A stretch of DNA of 64,000 nucleotides from CALZKI01 sp045124055 (GTDB lineage: Bacteria; Bacillota; Clostridia; Lachnospirales; Lachnospiraceae): assembly GCA_045124055.1 (NCBI GenBank), contig JBGVKZ010000051.1, positions 1-64,000 of the forward strand, in the 5' to 3' direction. Below, one piece after another: positions 51,848 through 60,060 of this stretch. The notes under the pieces were generated by a model that ran no database searches, was not told the DNA's origin, and saw only the letters and a program-made list of their open reading frames with translations. The position numbers and the translations under genes are program-made. Every line of letters starts with the position of its first letter. Position 1 is the stretch's first letter.

Positions 51848-52693
51848 GTGAAGGAGAGAATTTTAACGATTGAGAGAATAAATGCATTTAAATTATTCCT
51901 ACAAAATGAGGAAAAAAGCACTAACACACAGGAAAAGTATGTGTGTGATGTTCGTGCATTTGCAAAGGCGATAGGAGAAAAAAGAGTGACGAAGGAAGTG
52001 GTTATAGAATATAAGGCAAAATTAGTAACAGATAAGTATGCTGTTCGAAGCATTAATTCTATGTTAGCCTCGCTTAATAGTTTTTTTACATTTCAAGGGT
52101 GGTTTGAATGTAAGGTGAAATTTATCAAAATGCAGAGACAGGTTTTCTGTCCGGAAGAAAAAGAACTTACGAAAGACGAGTATATGCGGCTTGTTAATAC
52201 TGCTAAAAGTGAAGGAAATGAACGGCTCAATCTGATATTACAGACAATATGTGCCACAGGAATACGAGTCAGTGAATTGGAGTATATCACAGTAGATGCG
52301 GTAAAAAAAGGGGAGGCAAGGGTTTTATTAAAGGGAAAAAACCGGACAGTATTTATCGTTAGTGAGTTGAGAAATAAGCTTCTTAAATATGCAAAAAAGA
52401 AAAAAATAACATCGGGTCTTATATTTATTACATCTACGGGAAAGAAAATAAGTCGCTCAAATATCTGGCGGGAAATGAAAAGTCTGTGTGACAGGGCAAA
52501 TGTAAATCCCAAAAAGGTTTTTCCACACAATTTAAGACACTTATTTGCACGTACTTTTTATAGTATCCAAAAGGATATTGCCAAGCTGGCGGATGTTTTA
52601 GGACACAGTAGTATTAATACCACGAGAATATATATTATGACATCAGGAAATGAGCACAGACAGTGTGTAGAAAGATTAAGATTAATTATATAA
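51848..52693 (+). CDS. Tyrosine recombinase next to inverted repeats (candidate invertase)
   Basis: 281 residues. SAM-like core-binding domain (about 8-90) and catalytic domain (about 105-281). Active-site residues: Arg in ICATGIRVSELEY, Lys in LLKGKNRTVF, HxxR in FPHNLRHLFART, second His in LADVLGHSSINTT and Tyr in RIYIMTS. Size resembles RecV/XerD-like invertases rather than phage integrases. It ends only 22 bases before the first 24-bp inverted repeat at 52716, suggesting it acts on those sites. Preceded by the kinase terminator. GGAGG upstream (51834-51838) with a GTG start codon. Confidence 0.92.
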   Translation: MKERILTIERINAFKLFLQNEEKSTNTQEKYVCDVRAFAKAIGEKRVTKEVVIEYKAKLVTDKYAVRSINSMLASLNSFFTFQGWFECKVKFIKMQRQVFCPEEKELTKDEYMRLVNTAKSEGNERLNLILQTICATGIRVSELEYITVDAVKKGEARVLLKGKNRTVFIVSELRNKLLKYAKKKKITSGLIFITSTGKKISRSNIWREMKSLCDRANVNPKKVFPHNLRHLFARTFYSIQKDIAKLADVLGHSSINTTRIYIMTSGNEHRQCVERLRLII

Positions 52694-52715
52694 AAACCAC
52701 CGTATAAAAGCGGTG

Positions 52716-52739
52716 GTTACAACATAATCCGTATTATGT
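52716..52739 (+). repeat. Left inverted repeat of the candidate invertible segment
   Basis: A 24-bp sequence, GTTACAACATAAT-CCGT-ATTATGT, identical to the reverse complement of 52983-53006. The first 13 bases and the ATTATGT form opposed arms around a 4-base asymmetric centre, like a tyrosine-recombinase core site. Confidence 0.85.
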
Positions 52740-52982
52740 ATCAGTTAAAATGATGTGTTTTATCAATTTTTTTATACAAAGTGAGTATATCATAATCGGA
52801 ATTAGAATAAAAGGTATATTTTAGGAGAAAAGTATGATTTGTTTGATGATTTATAAATTTGGGGACAACAAAAATAGGCCTTTTAATAAGTTATATACAT
52901 AAAAGGCTTTATTTTTGTGCTCAATTTTAGAAAAAAGTGCTTATTTCTAAAAATCGCACAAGTTATATGAAGCGGAGTTACA
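52740..52982. other. Candidate invertible segment (243 bp) with terminator and promoter-like site
   Basis: Between the repeats lies a 22-codon frame at 52834-52902 with TTAGGAG before its ATG (MICLMIYKFGDNKNRPFNKLYT), overlapping a hairpin GCCTTTTA (52878-52885)/TAAAAGGC (52900-52907) with T runs on both sides, so a terminator in either direction. On the minus strand an extended -10 (TGATATACT, complement of 52784-52792) points left, away from the downstream operon. After inversion it would point right. No gene of normal size is present from 52694 to 53105. Confidence 0.65.
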
Positions 52983-53006
52983 ACATAATACGGATTATGT
53001 TGTAAC
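52983..53006 (-). repeat. Right inverted repeat of the candidate invertible segment
   Basis: Reverse complement of the left repeat, 24 of 24. Here the palindrome is fuller: GTTACAACATAAT (52977-52989), centre ACGG, ATTATGTTGTAAC (52994-53006), i.e. two perfect 13-bp arms. Confidence 0.85.
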
Positions 53007-53162
53007 TGACTAATTTTGGTGATAATTTGGTCGTTTTTGCAAGGTGGATTGAAAAGTGTGGGTAGATGAGTGAGAATGCTTACATTGCTATAAAAGATGT
53101 AGAAAATGATAATAAAAAAGAAAGTACCAGTTTATACGAATAGAGGATTAGATAAGGATAAT

Positions 53163-54710
53163 ATGGAAAAAACGGTCGTATATTATGAAGATAAAGTGAA
53201 TAATGCAAAGCTGATAATTTGGAGTAATCAAGGAATTGTAGGGGTAGACAATATAAAAGAAGGTTGTGTATTGGGTAGGAAATGTGCGGATTCAACGGCT
53301 GAAGTACAAATAGATTCTGCATTAGTATCCAGAAAACATGGAGAAATATTCTTTAGTAAAGGTGAATATTATTATCGAGATTTAGATAGCTTAAATGGAA
53401 CATATATAAATGGGTGTCATATCAGTAAGAGTGAACATAATAATGTAACCAGTATTCCATTAAATAATGGTGACGTATTAAGGATAGATTATAAAGAAAA
53501 AGGAAAATGTCATAAAGATGCAGTAGTCATTATTTTTACAACATCTTTGGAATATGAGAATGACTGGGATAGACTGTGCCTTAGTGATAGCGTGTCGGAA
53601 ATTCCTATTGGTCGTGACTATTCAAGTATTAATATTTCCAGTAATTTAATATCCAAAAAACATGGTGTTTTTTTTAGAGCTCATAAGGGGTGGGCAGTAG
53701 AAGATACAAATAGTACGAATGGCGTTTTTTTGAATGGAATTAAAATCGAGAAAGCACAGTATTTATATCCTTTAGATGTTATTAGAATGGGAAACTTATT
53801 TTTTTTCTATGACGGAGAAAAATTGTGGTATCCGATTGAAAAGAATTATGTAGTAAAAAAGAAAAATAACAAGGCAGGAAAAGGCAACCATCTTGAAATT
53901 TCCATAAAGGATAGAACAGTTCGACATAATTTTAAAAAGCTAGTGCTTTTGCAAGATATCAATATGACTATTCACAGTGGAGAAATGGTGCTTATTTTAG
54001 GAGGTTCTGGAGCTGGAAAAACGACCTTTATGAATGCAGTAATGGGATACGAAAAAGCTAACGGTACAATTTGTTATGGAAAAACGGATATATATCGTGA
54101 ATATGAAAAAATGAAATATGAGATAGGGTTTGTTCCACAGCAGGACTTACTGCGAGGTAGCGATACTGTCTATGATACTTTACGAAATGCGGCACAAATG
54201 AAGATGCCAAAAAGTATTACTCCAGTAGATATGGAAAAGAGAATAAAGGAGGTTATGGAGCTTTTAGGACTTAGTCGTGAAAAAAATTCGCTTGTTGATA
54301 AATTAAGTGGTGGACAAAGAAAGCGATTGAGTATTGCAGTAGAATTTATTGCAAATCCGGGATTGTTTTTTTTGGACGAGCCGGATTCTGGATTAGATGG
54401 AATTATGGCGAGAGAGTTAATGAAAAATTTGCGGACAATCGCAGATAGTGGAAAAATCGTTATGGTAATTACTCATGGACCAGATAGAGCTCCGGAATTA
54501 TTTGATAAGGTCGTTGTACTTGCTAAAAGTACAAGTGATAATTGTGGGCACTTGGCTTTTTATGGAAGTGTGGAAGAAGCATATCGCTTTTTCGAGACGA
54601 ATTCTTTGGAAGGTGTAGTGAAAAGAGTTAACCGTACAGATGAAGGCGGAGAAGGTAAATCAGATTATTTTATAGATAAATTTAACAGAATGAGCGATAG
54701 AGGAAAATAA
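53163..54710 (+). CDS. FHA-FHA-ABC (ABCG-type) ATPase
   Basis: 515 residues from ATG 53163 with AAGGA at 53153-53157; an ATG at 53106 extends the frame by 19 codons but has no ribosome site. FHA domain 1 (LGRKCADSTAEVQIDSALVSRKHGEI... DLDSLNGTYING) and FHA domain 2 (IGRDYSSINISSNLISKKHGVFF... DTNSTNGVFLNG) bind phosphothreonine. The ATPase has Walker A LGGSGAGKTTFMN, signature KLSGGQRKRLSIAVEF, Walker B LFFLDEPDSGLD. It forms an exporter with the next gene, gated by Ser/Thr phosphorylation that the downstream PP2C would reverse. Confidence 0.92.
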   Translation: MEKTVVYYEDKVNNAKLIIWSNQGIVGVDNIKEGCVLGRKCADSTAEVQIDSALVSRKHGEIFFSKGEYYYRDLDSLNGTYINGCHISKSEHNNVTSIPLNNGDVLRIDYKEKGKCHKDAVVIIFTTSLEYENDWDRLCLSDSVSEIPIGRDYSSINISSNLISKKHGVFFRAHKGWAVEDTNSTNGVFLNGIKIEKAQYLYPLDVIRMGNLFFFYDGEKLWYPIEKNYVVKKKNNKAGKGNHLEISIKDRTVRHNFKKLVLLQDINMTIHSGEMVLILGGSGAGKTTFMNAVMGYEKANGTICYGKTDIYREYEKMKYEIGFVPQQDLLRGSDTVYDTLRNAAQMKMPKSITPVDMEKRIKEVMELLGLSREKNSLVDKLSGGQRKRLSIAVEFIANPGLFFLDEPDSGLDGIMARELMKNLRTIADSGKIVMVITHGPDRAPELFDKVVVLAKSTSDNCGHLAFYGSVEEAYRFFETNSLEGVVKRVNRTDEGGEGKSDYFIDKFNRMSDRGK

Positions 54711-54711
54711 G

Positions 54712-55539
54712 ATGGAATCAAAGAGAATTTCAAGATGGGGACAGATTTTAATATATGTAGGAAAGTGTTATAGAGCATTTGTAAATGAGAAGCTATGGAA
54801 GACATTTATCAGTGCTGCAATCATTACAATTATTATTGCATCGGTAACAGGAGAAGATACTTTTGTAACATTTCGGGATACTCGTAATGGTGCATTTGCT
54901 TTAGTATGTGCATGTATTTGGATAGGGCTTTTCAATTCAATTCAGTCTATATGTAAGGAAAGAGCGATTATAAAAAGAGAACATAGAACTGGACTACATA
55001 TTTCTTCATATGTAATTGCACATATGTTATATGAGATGGCATTGAGCTTTTGTGAGGCAATTATTGTGACAGTTATTATTTTTATAAAAAACTGGGGACA
55101 TACACCTATGGAAGCATTAATTTTTCCGGCTGGAATAGAACTTCTTGTTACATTTTTTCTCATTATTTTTGCATCTGATGTTTTAGGATTGGCAATATCC
55201 AGTATTGTAAAAACGGCTAATACGGCAATGACAGTTATGCCGTTTGTTCTGATTATTCAGTTGGTTATGTCTGGAATGATTTTTGAGTTAAACGGATTAA
55301 CAGAGAAAATATCAAAATTAACCATTAGTAAATGGGGATTAGAAGCTATTTGTAGTACATCAAATGTAAATGAGCTGGAATTAGACCCTATGTTGATTAT
55401 TACAGAGACGATGGAAAAAGACTATGAGCATTCAACGGAGCATCTCTTAACAATTTGGTTCATATTATTTTTGTTCGTAATATTGTATGGAATTATCAGC
55501 ATCACTGCATTGAAATTTGTAGATAAGGATAAGAGATAG
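54712..55539 (+). CDS. ABC-2 type permease, ABCG-like
   Basis: 275 residues with six membrane helices (about 28-48, 57-77, 98-125, 138-160, 175-200, 238-262). It starts one base after the FHA-ATPase stop and is its obvious membrane partner. EHRTGLHISSYVIAHMLYEM is the ABCG/ABC-2 signature region. Substrate unknown. Confidence 0.88.
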   Translation: MESKRISRWGQILIYVGKCYRAFVNEKLWKTFISAAIITIIIASVTGEDTFVTFRDTRNGAFALVCACIWIGLFNSIQSICKERAIIKREHRTGLHISSYVIAHMLYEMALSFCEAIIVTVIIFIKNWGHTPMEALIFPAGIELLVTFFLIIFASDVLGLAISSIVKTANTAMTVMPFVLIIQLVMSGMIFELNGLTEKISKLTISKWGLEAICSTSNVNELELDPMLIITETMEKDYEHSTEHLLTIWFILFLFVILYGIISITALKFVDKDKR

Positions 55540-55548
55540 GGAGAAAGT

Positions 55549-56286
55549 ATGAGAATTGAATATTCGATTTTTTCAGATAAAGGAATGCGTGACAATAATG
55601 AAGATTTTGCAGACGGAATTCTTTTGACATCGCAGACAGAAGGTGCATTTGTACTATGCGATGGTTTGGGTGGACATGGCCGTGGAGAAGTAGCATCCAA
55701 ACTGGTAGTTGAGCAGATGCTGAAAGTATATAAAGAAATGAAAAACTCAAAGGAGTTTTTAAAGACAGCCTTTGAACATAGTCATAAACAGTTGCTTGAT
55801 TTACAGAAAAAACAAAACTCCCAGAATGAGATGAAAACAACGGCAGTTGTATTACAGATAAGAGAAGATGAAATACAGTGGGCACATATTGGGGATTCTC
55901 GCTTGTATGTTTTTTGTAAAAACAAAATGCAGAGTAGAACATTGGACCATAGTGTGCCTCAGATGTTAGTTACAGCAGGAGAAATAAAAGAAAAGGATAT
56001 TAGAAATCATCCAGACCGCAATAGATTGCTTCGTGTTATGGGAATTGAATGGGATAAACCAAAGTATGTGATTGCAGAAAGTATTATGAAAAAAGAGGGA
56101 ATCGCTTTTTTGTTATGCAGTGATGGATTTTGGGAATACATAGATGAAAAACATATGGAAAAATGTTTAAAAAAAGCCAAAAGTCCGAAAGAATGGCTTG
56201 ATAATATGAAAGAAATCATCAAAAAAAATGGCGAAAATTCTGATATGGATAATTTTTCGGCAATAACAGTAATGTGTGAGCAATAG
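55549..56286 (+). CDS. PP2C-family protein serine/threonine phosphatase
   Basis: 245 residues. Metal-site motifs: KGMRDNNEDF, VLCDGLGGHGRGEVAS, WAHIGDSRLYVF, LLCSDGFWEYI and DNFSAITVM. Dephosphorylates phospho-Ser/Thr, here probably the ligands read by the FHA domains encoded upstream. GGAGAAAG ribosome site. The matching Hanks-type kinase is not found in this operon. Confidence 0.93.
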   Translation: MRIEYSIFSDKGMRDNNEDFADGILLTSQTEGAFVLCDGLGGHGRGEVASKLVVEQMLKVYKEMKNSKEFLKTAFEHSHKQLLDLQKKQNSQNEMKTTAVVLQIREDEIQWAHIGDSRLYVFCKNKMQSRTLDHSVPQMLVTAGEIKEKDIRNHPDRNRLLRVMGIEWDKPKYVIAESIMKKEGIAFLLCSDGFWEYIDEKHMEKCLKKAKSPKEWLDNMKEIIKKNGENSDMDNFSAITVMCEQ

Positions 56287-56306
56287 AAAATGGTAAGGAG
56301 TCGAAT

Positions 56307-56732
56307 ATGAAAAAGATAATAAAAAAGTATTTTTTGGTGGTTTTGTTAGCAATTTTATGTATGCCGGTAATGTCTGCAAGTGCATCAGAGAAGCTGGAAA
56401 TAGAGCAAATTATTGCGAATATGCCAGTTATAGAAATGTATATACGAAGTGAGGAAGAACTGCAAAGTGATGATATACAAGTTTGGTTAGAAGAAGAAGC
56501 ATTAGAAATTGATTCGATTGAGCTTTATAGTGAAAAGAATGCACCAACAGATTATTTCCTTTTGGTTGATGTGTCTAATTCAATGCCAAATAACTATTGT
56601 GAAGAAGTGAAAAAGGCTCTTACAGAATTTACCGAGGCAGTTTCAGAAGTCGACAAAGGCAAATTATTATATTATGAGGAGAGATGCAGATGCCCAAAAA
56701 GTATACTAATAGAATTTCAACAATCGTATTAA
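56307..56732 (+). pseudogene. Truncated von Willebrand factor A-domain secreted protein
   Basis: 141 residues. A signal peptide (about 1-27) and a domain start leading to a MIDAS-like DVSNSMP (FLLVDVSNSMPNNYCEEVKKALTEFTEAV) appear, then the vWA fold breaks off after one helix. The last 20 or so residues (LLYYEERCRCPKSILIEFQQSY) are out-of-family and overlap the next gene. Normal vWA proteins need about 180 residues for the domain alone. An internal deletion fusing its 5' part to the leader of the next gene is the simplest explanation. Confidence 0.7.
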
Positions 56733-57523
56733 TGATTTTTATATGTTTTGGTATCACAGCCTGTATGAAGGAAAAGAATAATGAGGAAGTTTTAAGCATA
56801 ATTTCTGCTGAGGAACCAGATGATGTAATACTCAAAAATGATACGAATCAACAAGAGGAAAAAGTGATTAGTCAAAAAACGTTTGATGAGCCAAGTCCAA
56901 ATGATACTTACAAAAATATTGCTATTTTTTGTGTGGATTCATGTGAAGGGCGATTAGCGTCTGACACAAGGAATAGAGGAACTATTATTTTATCTAGAAA
57001 TGAAAGAACTGGAGAAATAAAAGTAATCAATGTACAGTATTTGACATACTTAAATTATGACGGAGGTGACATCTTTAGACAATCGTGGCTAGCATATTAT
57101 GATGGGCCGGAAACTGCAATAAATATGCTGAATCAAAACTTGGATTTAGAAATAACTGATTACATAACAATCGGTTTTGACGGAATTATTGAATTGACAG
57201 AAAATTTAGGTGGTGTGACAGTTGAGATTGATTCAGTGGAATTAGATGCAATAAATGACAGAGAATATCCCAAATATATGCCTGATGAAATAGAGAATTC
57301 GATGGAGAAAATCGAAGAAACTGGTGTGCAGACATTAGATGGAGTACAGACAGCAGCCTATTGTATGGGAAAATTGTATGGAATTAATGATAGCTATAAG
57401 CAGTCAATTAGACAACAAGAGGTACTGGAAAATATTGTAGAAAGAATAATGTTGATGGAGGAAACAGCGATTAATAGTTTGTGCGATAATTTATATAGTA
57501 AATATATATATATACATCCTTGA
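56690..57523 (+). pseudogene. LCP (LytR-CpsA-Psr)-like lipoprotein, frame broken at a TA repeat (5' part)
   Basis: From ATG 56690 (GAGGAG at 56676-56681): a lipoprotein signal with lipobox ITAC, a linker, then an LCP-like domain (IAIFCVDSCEGRLASDTRNRGTIILSRNERTGEIKVINVQYLTYL, DYITIGFDGIIELTENLGGVTVEI, TAAYCMGKLYG). The frame ends early (YIYIHP-stop) right after a (TA)6 tract. The usual first arginine/aspartate phosphate-binding pattern is degenerate, so it may not be a teichoic-acid ligase. Removing one TA unit joins it in frame with the next entry. Confidence 0.75.
57503..57514 (+). repeat. (TA)6 dinucleotide tract inside the LCP-like gene
   Basis: Twelve bases of alternating TA at the exact point of the frame break. 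Loss of one unit gives ...SKYIYTSLSSSEYKQL, restoring one frame from 56690 to 57780. Confidence 0.85.
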
Positions 57524-57780
57524 GTAGCAGTGAATATAAACAATTAGTAAACGAAATTGCTGATGCTGGTATTAGTGAAACAACTATTTTTCCGTCACAA
57601 GAGCTTTCCACCTCTTTAGTAATAGGTTCCAGTGGAACATGTTTATGCCCAACAGATTTGAATCAGAATGTTACGCAGATGATGTTTTTCCTATATAATA
57701 AATCGGACTATCAGCCCTCGCAAAAAGTACAAGAAATATCGCAGAAGCTGAGTGAAATTGTTACGGAATATCAAAAATAA
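57520..57780 (+). pseudogene. LCP-like lipoprotein, 3' part after the frame break
   Basis: 86 codons (LSSSEYKQLVNEIADAGISETTIFPSQEL... LSEIVTEYQK) that continue the upstream protein as its C-terminal region. No ribosome site precedes the TTG at 57520, so it is not an independent gene. Last frame of the FHA-ABC operon. Confidence 0.75.
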
Positions 57781-57815
57781 TATTTTTTCGTTTTTGCAAA
57801 AATTATATTGAGATA

Positions 57816-57860
57816 GGGATTTGTTCATTATGGTATACGAACAAATCCCTATTTATTTGA
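57816..57860 (+). terminator. Terminator of the FHA-ABC operon
   Basis: GGGATTTGTTC (about 57818-57828) and GAACAAATCCC (about 57840-57850) form an 11-bp perfect stem, followed by TATTTATTTG. Confidence 0.75.
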
Positions 57861-57934
57861 AAAAAATCTATTCACATTATGATAAAGAAACAAATAAAGA
57901 AGTTATTAAATTAAACTAATTAAAATAAAACCCG

Positions 57935-57964
57935 TTGACAACAAAATTCCCCATATGATATATT
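57935..57964 (+). promoter_or_regulatory. Promoter of the pyrimidine operon
   Basis: TTGACA (57935-57940), 18-bp spacer ending TGA, TATATT (57959-57964), 31 bases before pyrC. The leader is too short for a PyrR attenuator. Confidence 0.65.
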
Positions 57965-57994
57965 TAATAAAATATGAAGAATAAAGGAGAAGTC

Positions 57995-59257
57995 ATGAAA
58001 TACTTATTGAAAAATGGTATGGTATTTGTGAATAATGAATTTCAGCAGAAAGACATTTTAATTCACGGTGATACTATTTCCAAAATTTCTGATAATATTT
58101 TAGCGGCTGAGGATACTATTTCTTTTGATTATAAGAATTGCTATATTTTTCCCGGTTTTATAGATGTACACGTACATTTAAGAGAACCGGGTTTTTTATC
58201 GAAAGAGACCATTAAAACAGGTACATTAGCAGCCGCACACGGCGGATATACCGATGTATGTTCTATGCCGAATTTGAATCCAACACCAGACTCAATGGAG
58301 CATTTGCAGGTGCAGCTTGATGCCATAGAAAAAGATGCCTGCATCCATGTGTACCCTTTTGGAACGATTACGAAAAATGAAGCTGGAGAAGAAATGTCTG
58401 ATTTAGAGGATATTGCACCATATGTAATCGGTTTTTCTGATGATGGTAGAGGTGTTCAGTCGGAAGAAATGATGAAAAAGGCAATGCTTCATACGAAAAA
58501 GCTTGGTAAAATCATATCAGCCCATTGTGAAGATAATGCTCTCTTATTTGGTGGCTATATTCACGACGGCGAATATGCTAAAGCTAACGGGCATAGGGGA
58601 ATTTGTTCCGAAAGCGAATGGGGACCAATCAAAAGAGATATTGAACTTGTAAAAGAGACAGGCTGTGCCTACCACGTTTGCCACATTTCTACAAAGGAAA
58701 GCGTAGAACTTATCAGACAGGCAAAGGAAGAAGGAGTCAACATTACCTGTGAAACTGGGCCGCATTACCTGGTAATGAACGACAGCATGTTAAAGGAAGA
58801 AGGAAGATTTAAAATGAATCCTCCAATTCGTTCCATCGATGACCAGAAAGCCTTGGTAGAAGGACTTATTGATGGTACAATCGATGTGATTGCTACTGAC
58901 CATGCACCACATACTTTAGAAGAAAAGAGTAAGGGACTTGAAAAAAGCCTTATGGGTGTTACAGGCATTGAAACCGCTTTTCCGGTTGCTTACACAAAGC
59001 TTGTAAAAGAAAATGTGATATCCTTGGAAAAATTGGTAGATGTGCTTCACAATAATGCAAGCCGCCGATTTGGTATCGGAAACGATATTGCAGAAGGAAA
59101 CAAGGCCAATCTTTGTGTCTTTAACTTAGGTGAGAAAATCAAAGTAGATGAAGATTTCTTCTTGTCTATGGGAAAAAGTAGTCCGTTTACAGGCAATGAA
59201 TACTACGGCAAATGTAAAATGACAATCTGCGATGGCAACATTGTATATCAGGATTAG
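57995..59257 (+). CDS. pyrC: Dihydroorotase
   Basis: 420 residues from ATG 57995 (AAAGGAG at 57982-57988; an ATG at 57974 is less likely). Class I amidohydrolase: metal motif DVHVHLREPG, SMPNLNPTPD, the metal histidines in SAHCEDN and HVCHIS, and IATDHAPHT with the catalytic Asp. Forms dihydroorotate from carbamoyl aspartate, step 3 of UMP synthesis. First gene of pyrC-K-D-F-E-B-I. Confidence 0.96.
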   Translation: MKYLLKNGMVFVNNEFQQKDILIHGDTISKISDNILAAEDTISFDYKNCYIFPGFIDVHVHLREPGFLSKETIKTGTLAAAHGGYTDVCSMPNLNPTPDSMEHLQVQLDAIEKDACIHVYPFGTITKNEAGEEMSDLEDIAPYVIGFSDDGRGVQSEEMMKKAMLHTKKLGKIISAHCEDNALLFGGYIHDGEYAKANGHRGICSESEWGPIKRDIELVKETGCAYHVCHISTKESVELIRQAKEEGVNITCETGPHYLVMNDSMLKEEGRFKMNPPIRSIDDQKALVEGLIDGTIDVIATDHAPHTLEEKSKGLEKSLMGVTGIETAFPVAYTKLVKENVISLEKLVDVLHNNASRRFGIGNDIAEGNKANLCVFNLGEKIKVDEDFFLSMGKSSPFTGNEYYGKCKMTICDGNIVYQD

Positions 59258-59307
59258 AGTCTGCGATAGTCGAAACTAGTTAAAATAAAATGTGGAGAAA
59301 TAATCGT

Positions 59308-60060
59308 ATGGAAAACAAAAATAAAACAGATAAAGTACTCTTAAGGATTGAGTCAAACGAAGCCCTGACAGACAGCGTATACAAAATGGTTTTAAAAGGA
59401 GATGTAAAAGCTATCTGTGTACCAGGACAATTTATTAATTTAAAATTAGAAGGTCATTATCTTAGAAGACCAATTTCGGTTTGTGATTATGATGAAAACA
59501 GTGTCACTATCATATATAAAGTGGTAGGGGAAGGAACGGAGCAGCTTAGTACGATGAAGGCTGGTGAAGTGATTGATACATTAACTGGTTTAGGTAACGG
59601 CTATGATACGAGTTTAAGTGGAGATAGACCAATGCTTATCGGTGGTGGTGTAGGTGTACCACCAATGTATAATCTGTGTAAAACACTAATAAAAGAGGGT
59701 AAAAAACCAGCAGTGGTTTTAGGCTTTAATACAAAATCGGAAATCTTCTATGAAGAAGAATTTAAAGCATTAGGAGCAGATGTATATGTGGCAACAGCTG
59801 ATGGAAGCTATGGAATCAAGGGCTTTGTTACAGACGCCTTTGAAAAGGTAGGAGACTACACTTACTTCTATACCTGTGGCCCGATGCCAATGTTTAGGGC
59901 AGTAAATACAGCCACTACAACAAGCGGACAGTTTAGTTTTGAAGAAAGAATGGGCTGCGGTTTTGGAGCTTGTATGGGGTGTACCTGTAAGACAAAATAT
60001 GGAAACAAACGTATCTGTAAAGATGGTCCAGTGCTTGTGAAGGAGGAAATCATATGGTAA
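59308..60060 (+). CDS. pyrK: Dihydroorotate dehydrogenase B, electron-transfer subunit
   Basis: 250 residues from ATG 59308 (TGGAG upstream; ATG 59290 possible). FAD-binding LRRPISVCDYD, NAD(P)-binding LIGGGVGVPPMYNLC and the [2Fe-2S] cysteines CGFGACMGCTCKT...CKDGPV. Passes electrons from PyrD to NAD+. Overlaps pyrD by 7 bases. Confidence 0.96.
   Translation: MENKNKTDKVLLRIESNEALTDSVYKMVLKGDVKAICVPGQFINLKLEGHYLRRPISVCDYDENSVTIIYKVVGEGTEQLSTMKAGEVIDTLTGLGNGYDTSLSGDRPMLIGGGVGVPPMYNLCKTLIKEGKKPAVVLGFNTKSEIFYEEEFKALGADVYVATADGSYGIKGFVTDAFEKVGDYTYFYTCGPMPMFRAVNTATTTSGQFSFEERMGCGFGACMGCTCKTKYGNKRICKDGPVLVKEEIIW

Noticed and set aside
57781..57994. PyrR-type attenuator before pyrC
   Set aside because: The only hairpin-T structure ends the upstream operon before the promoter. 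The leader after the promoter is about 30 bases.
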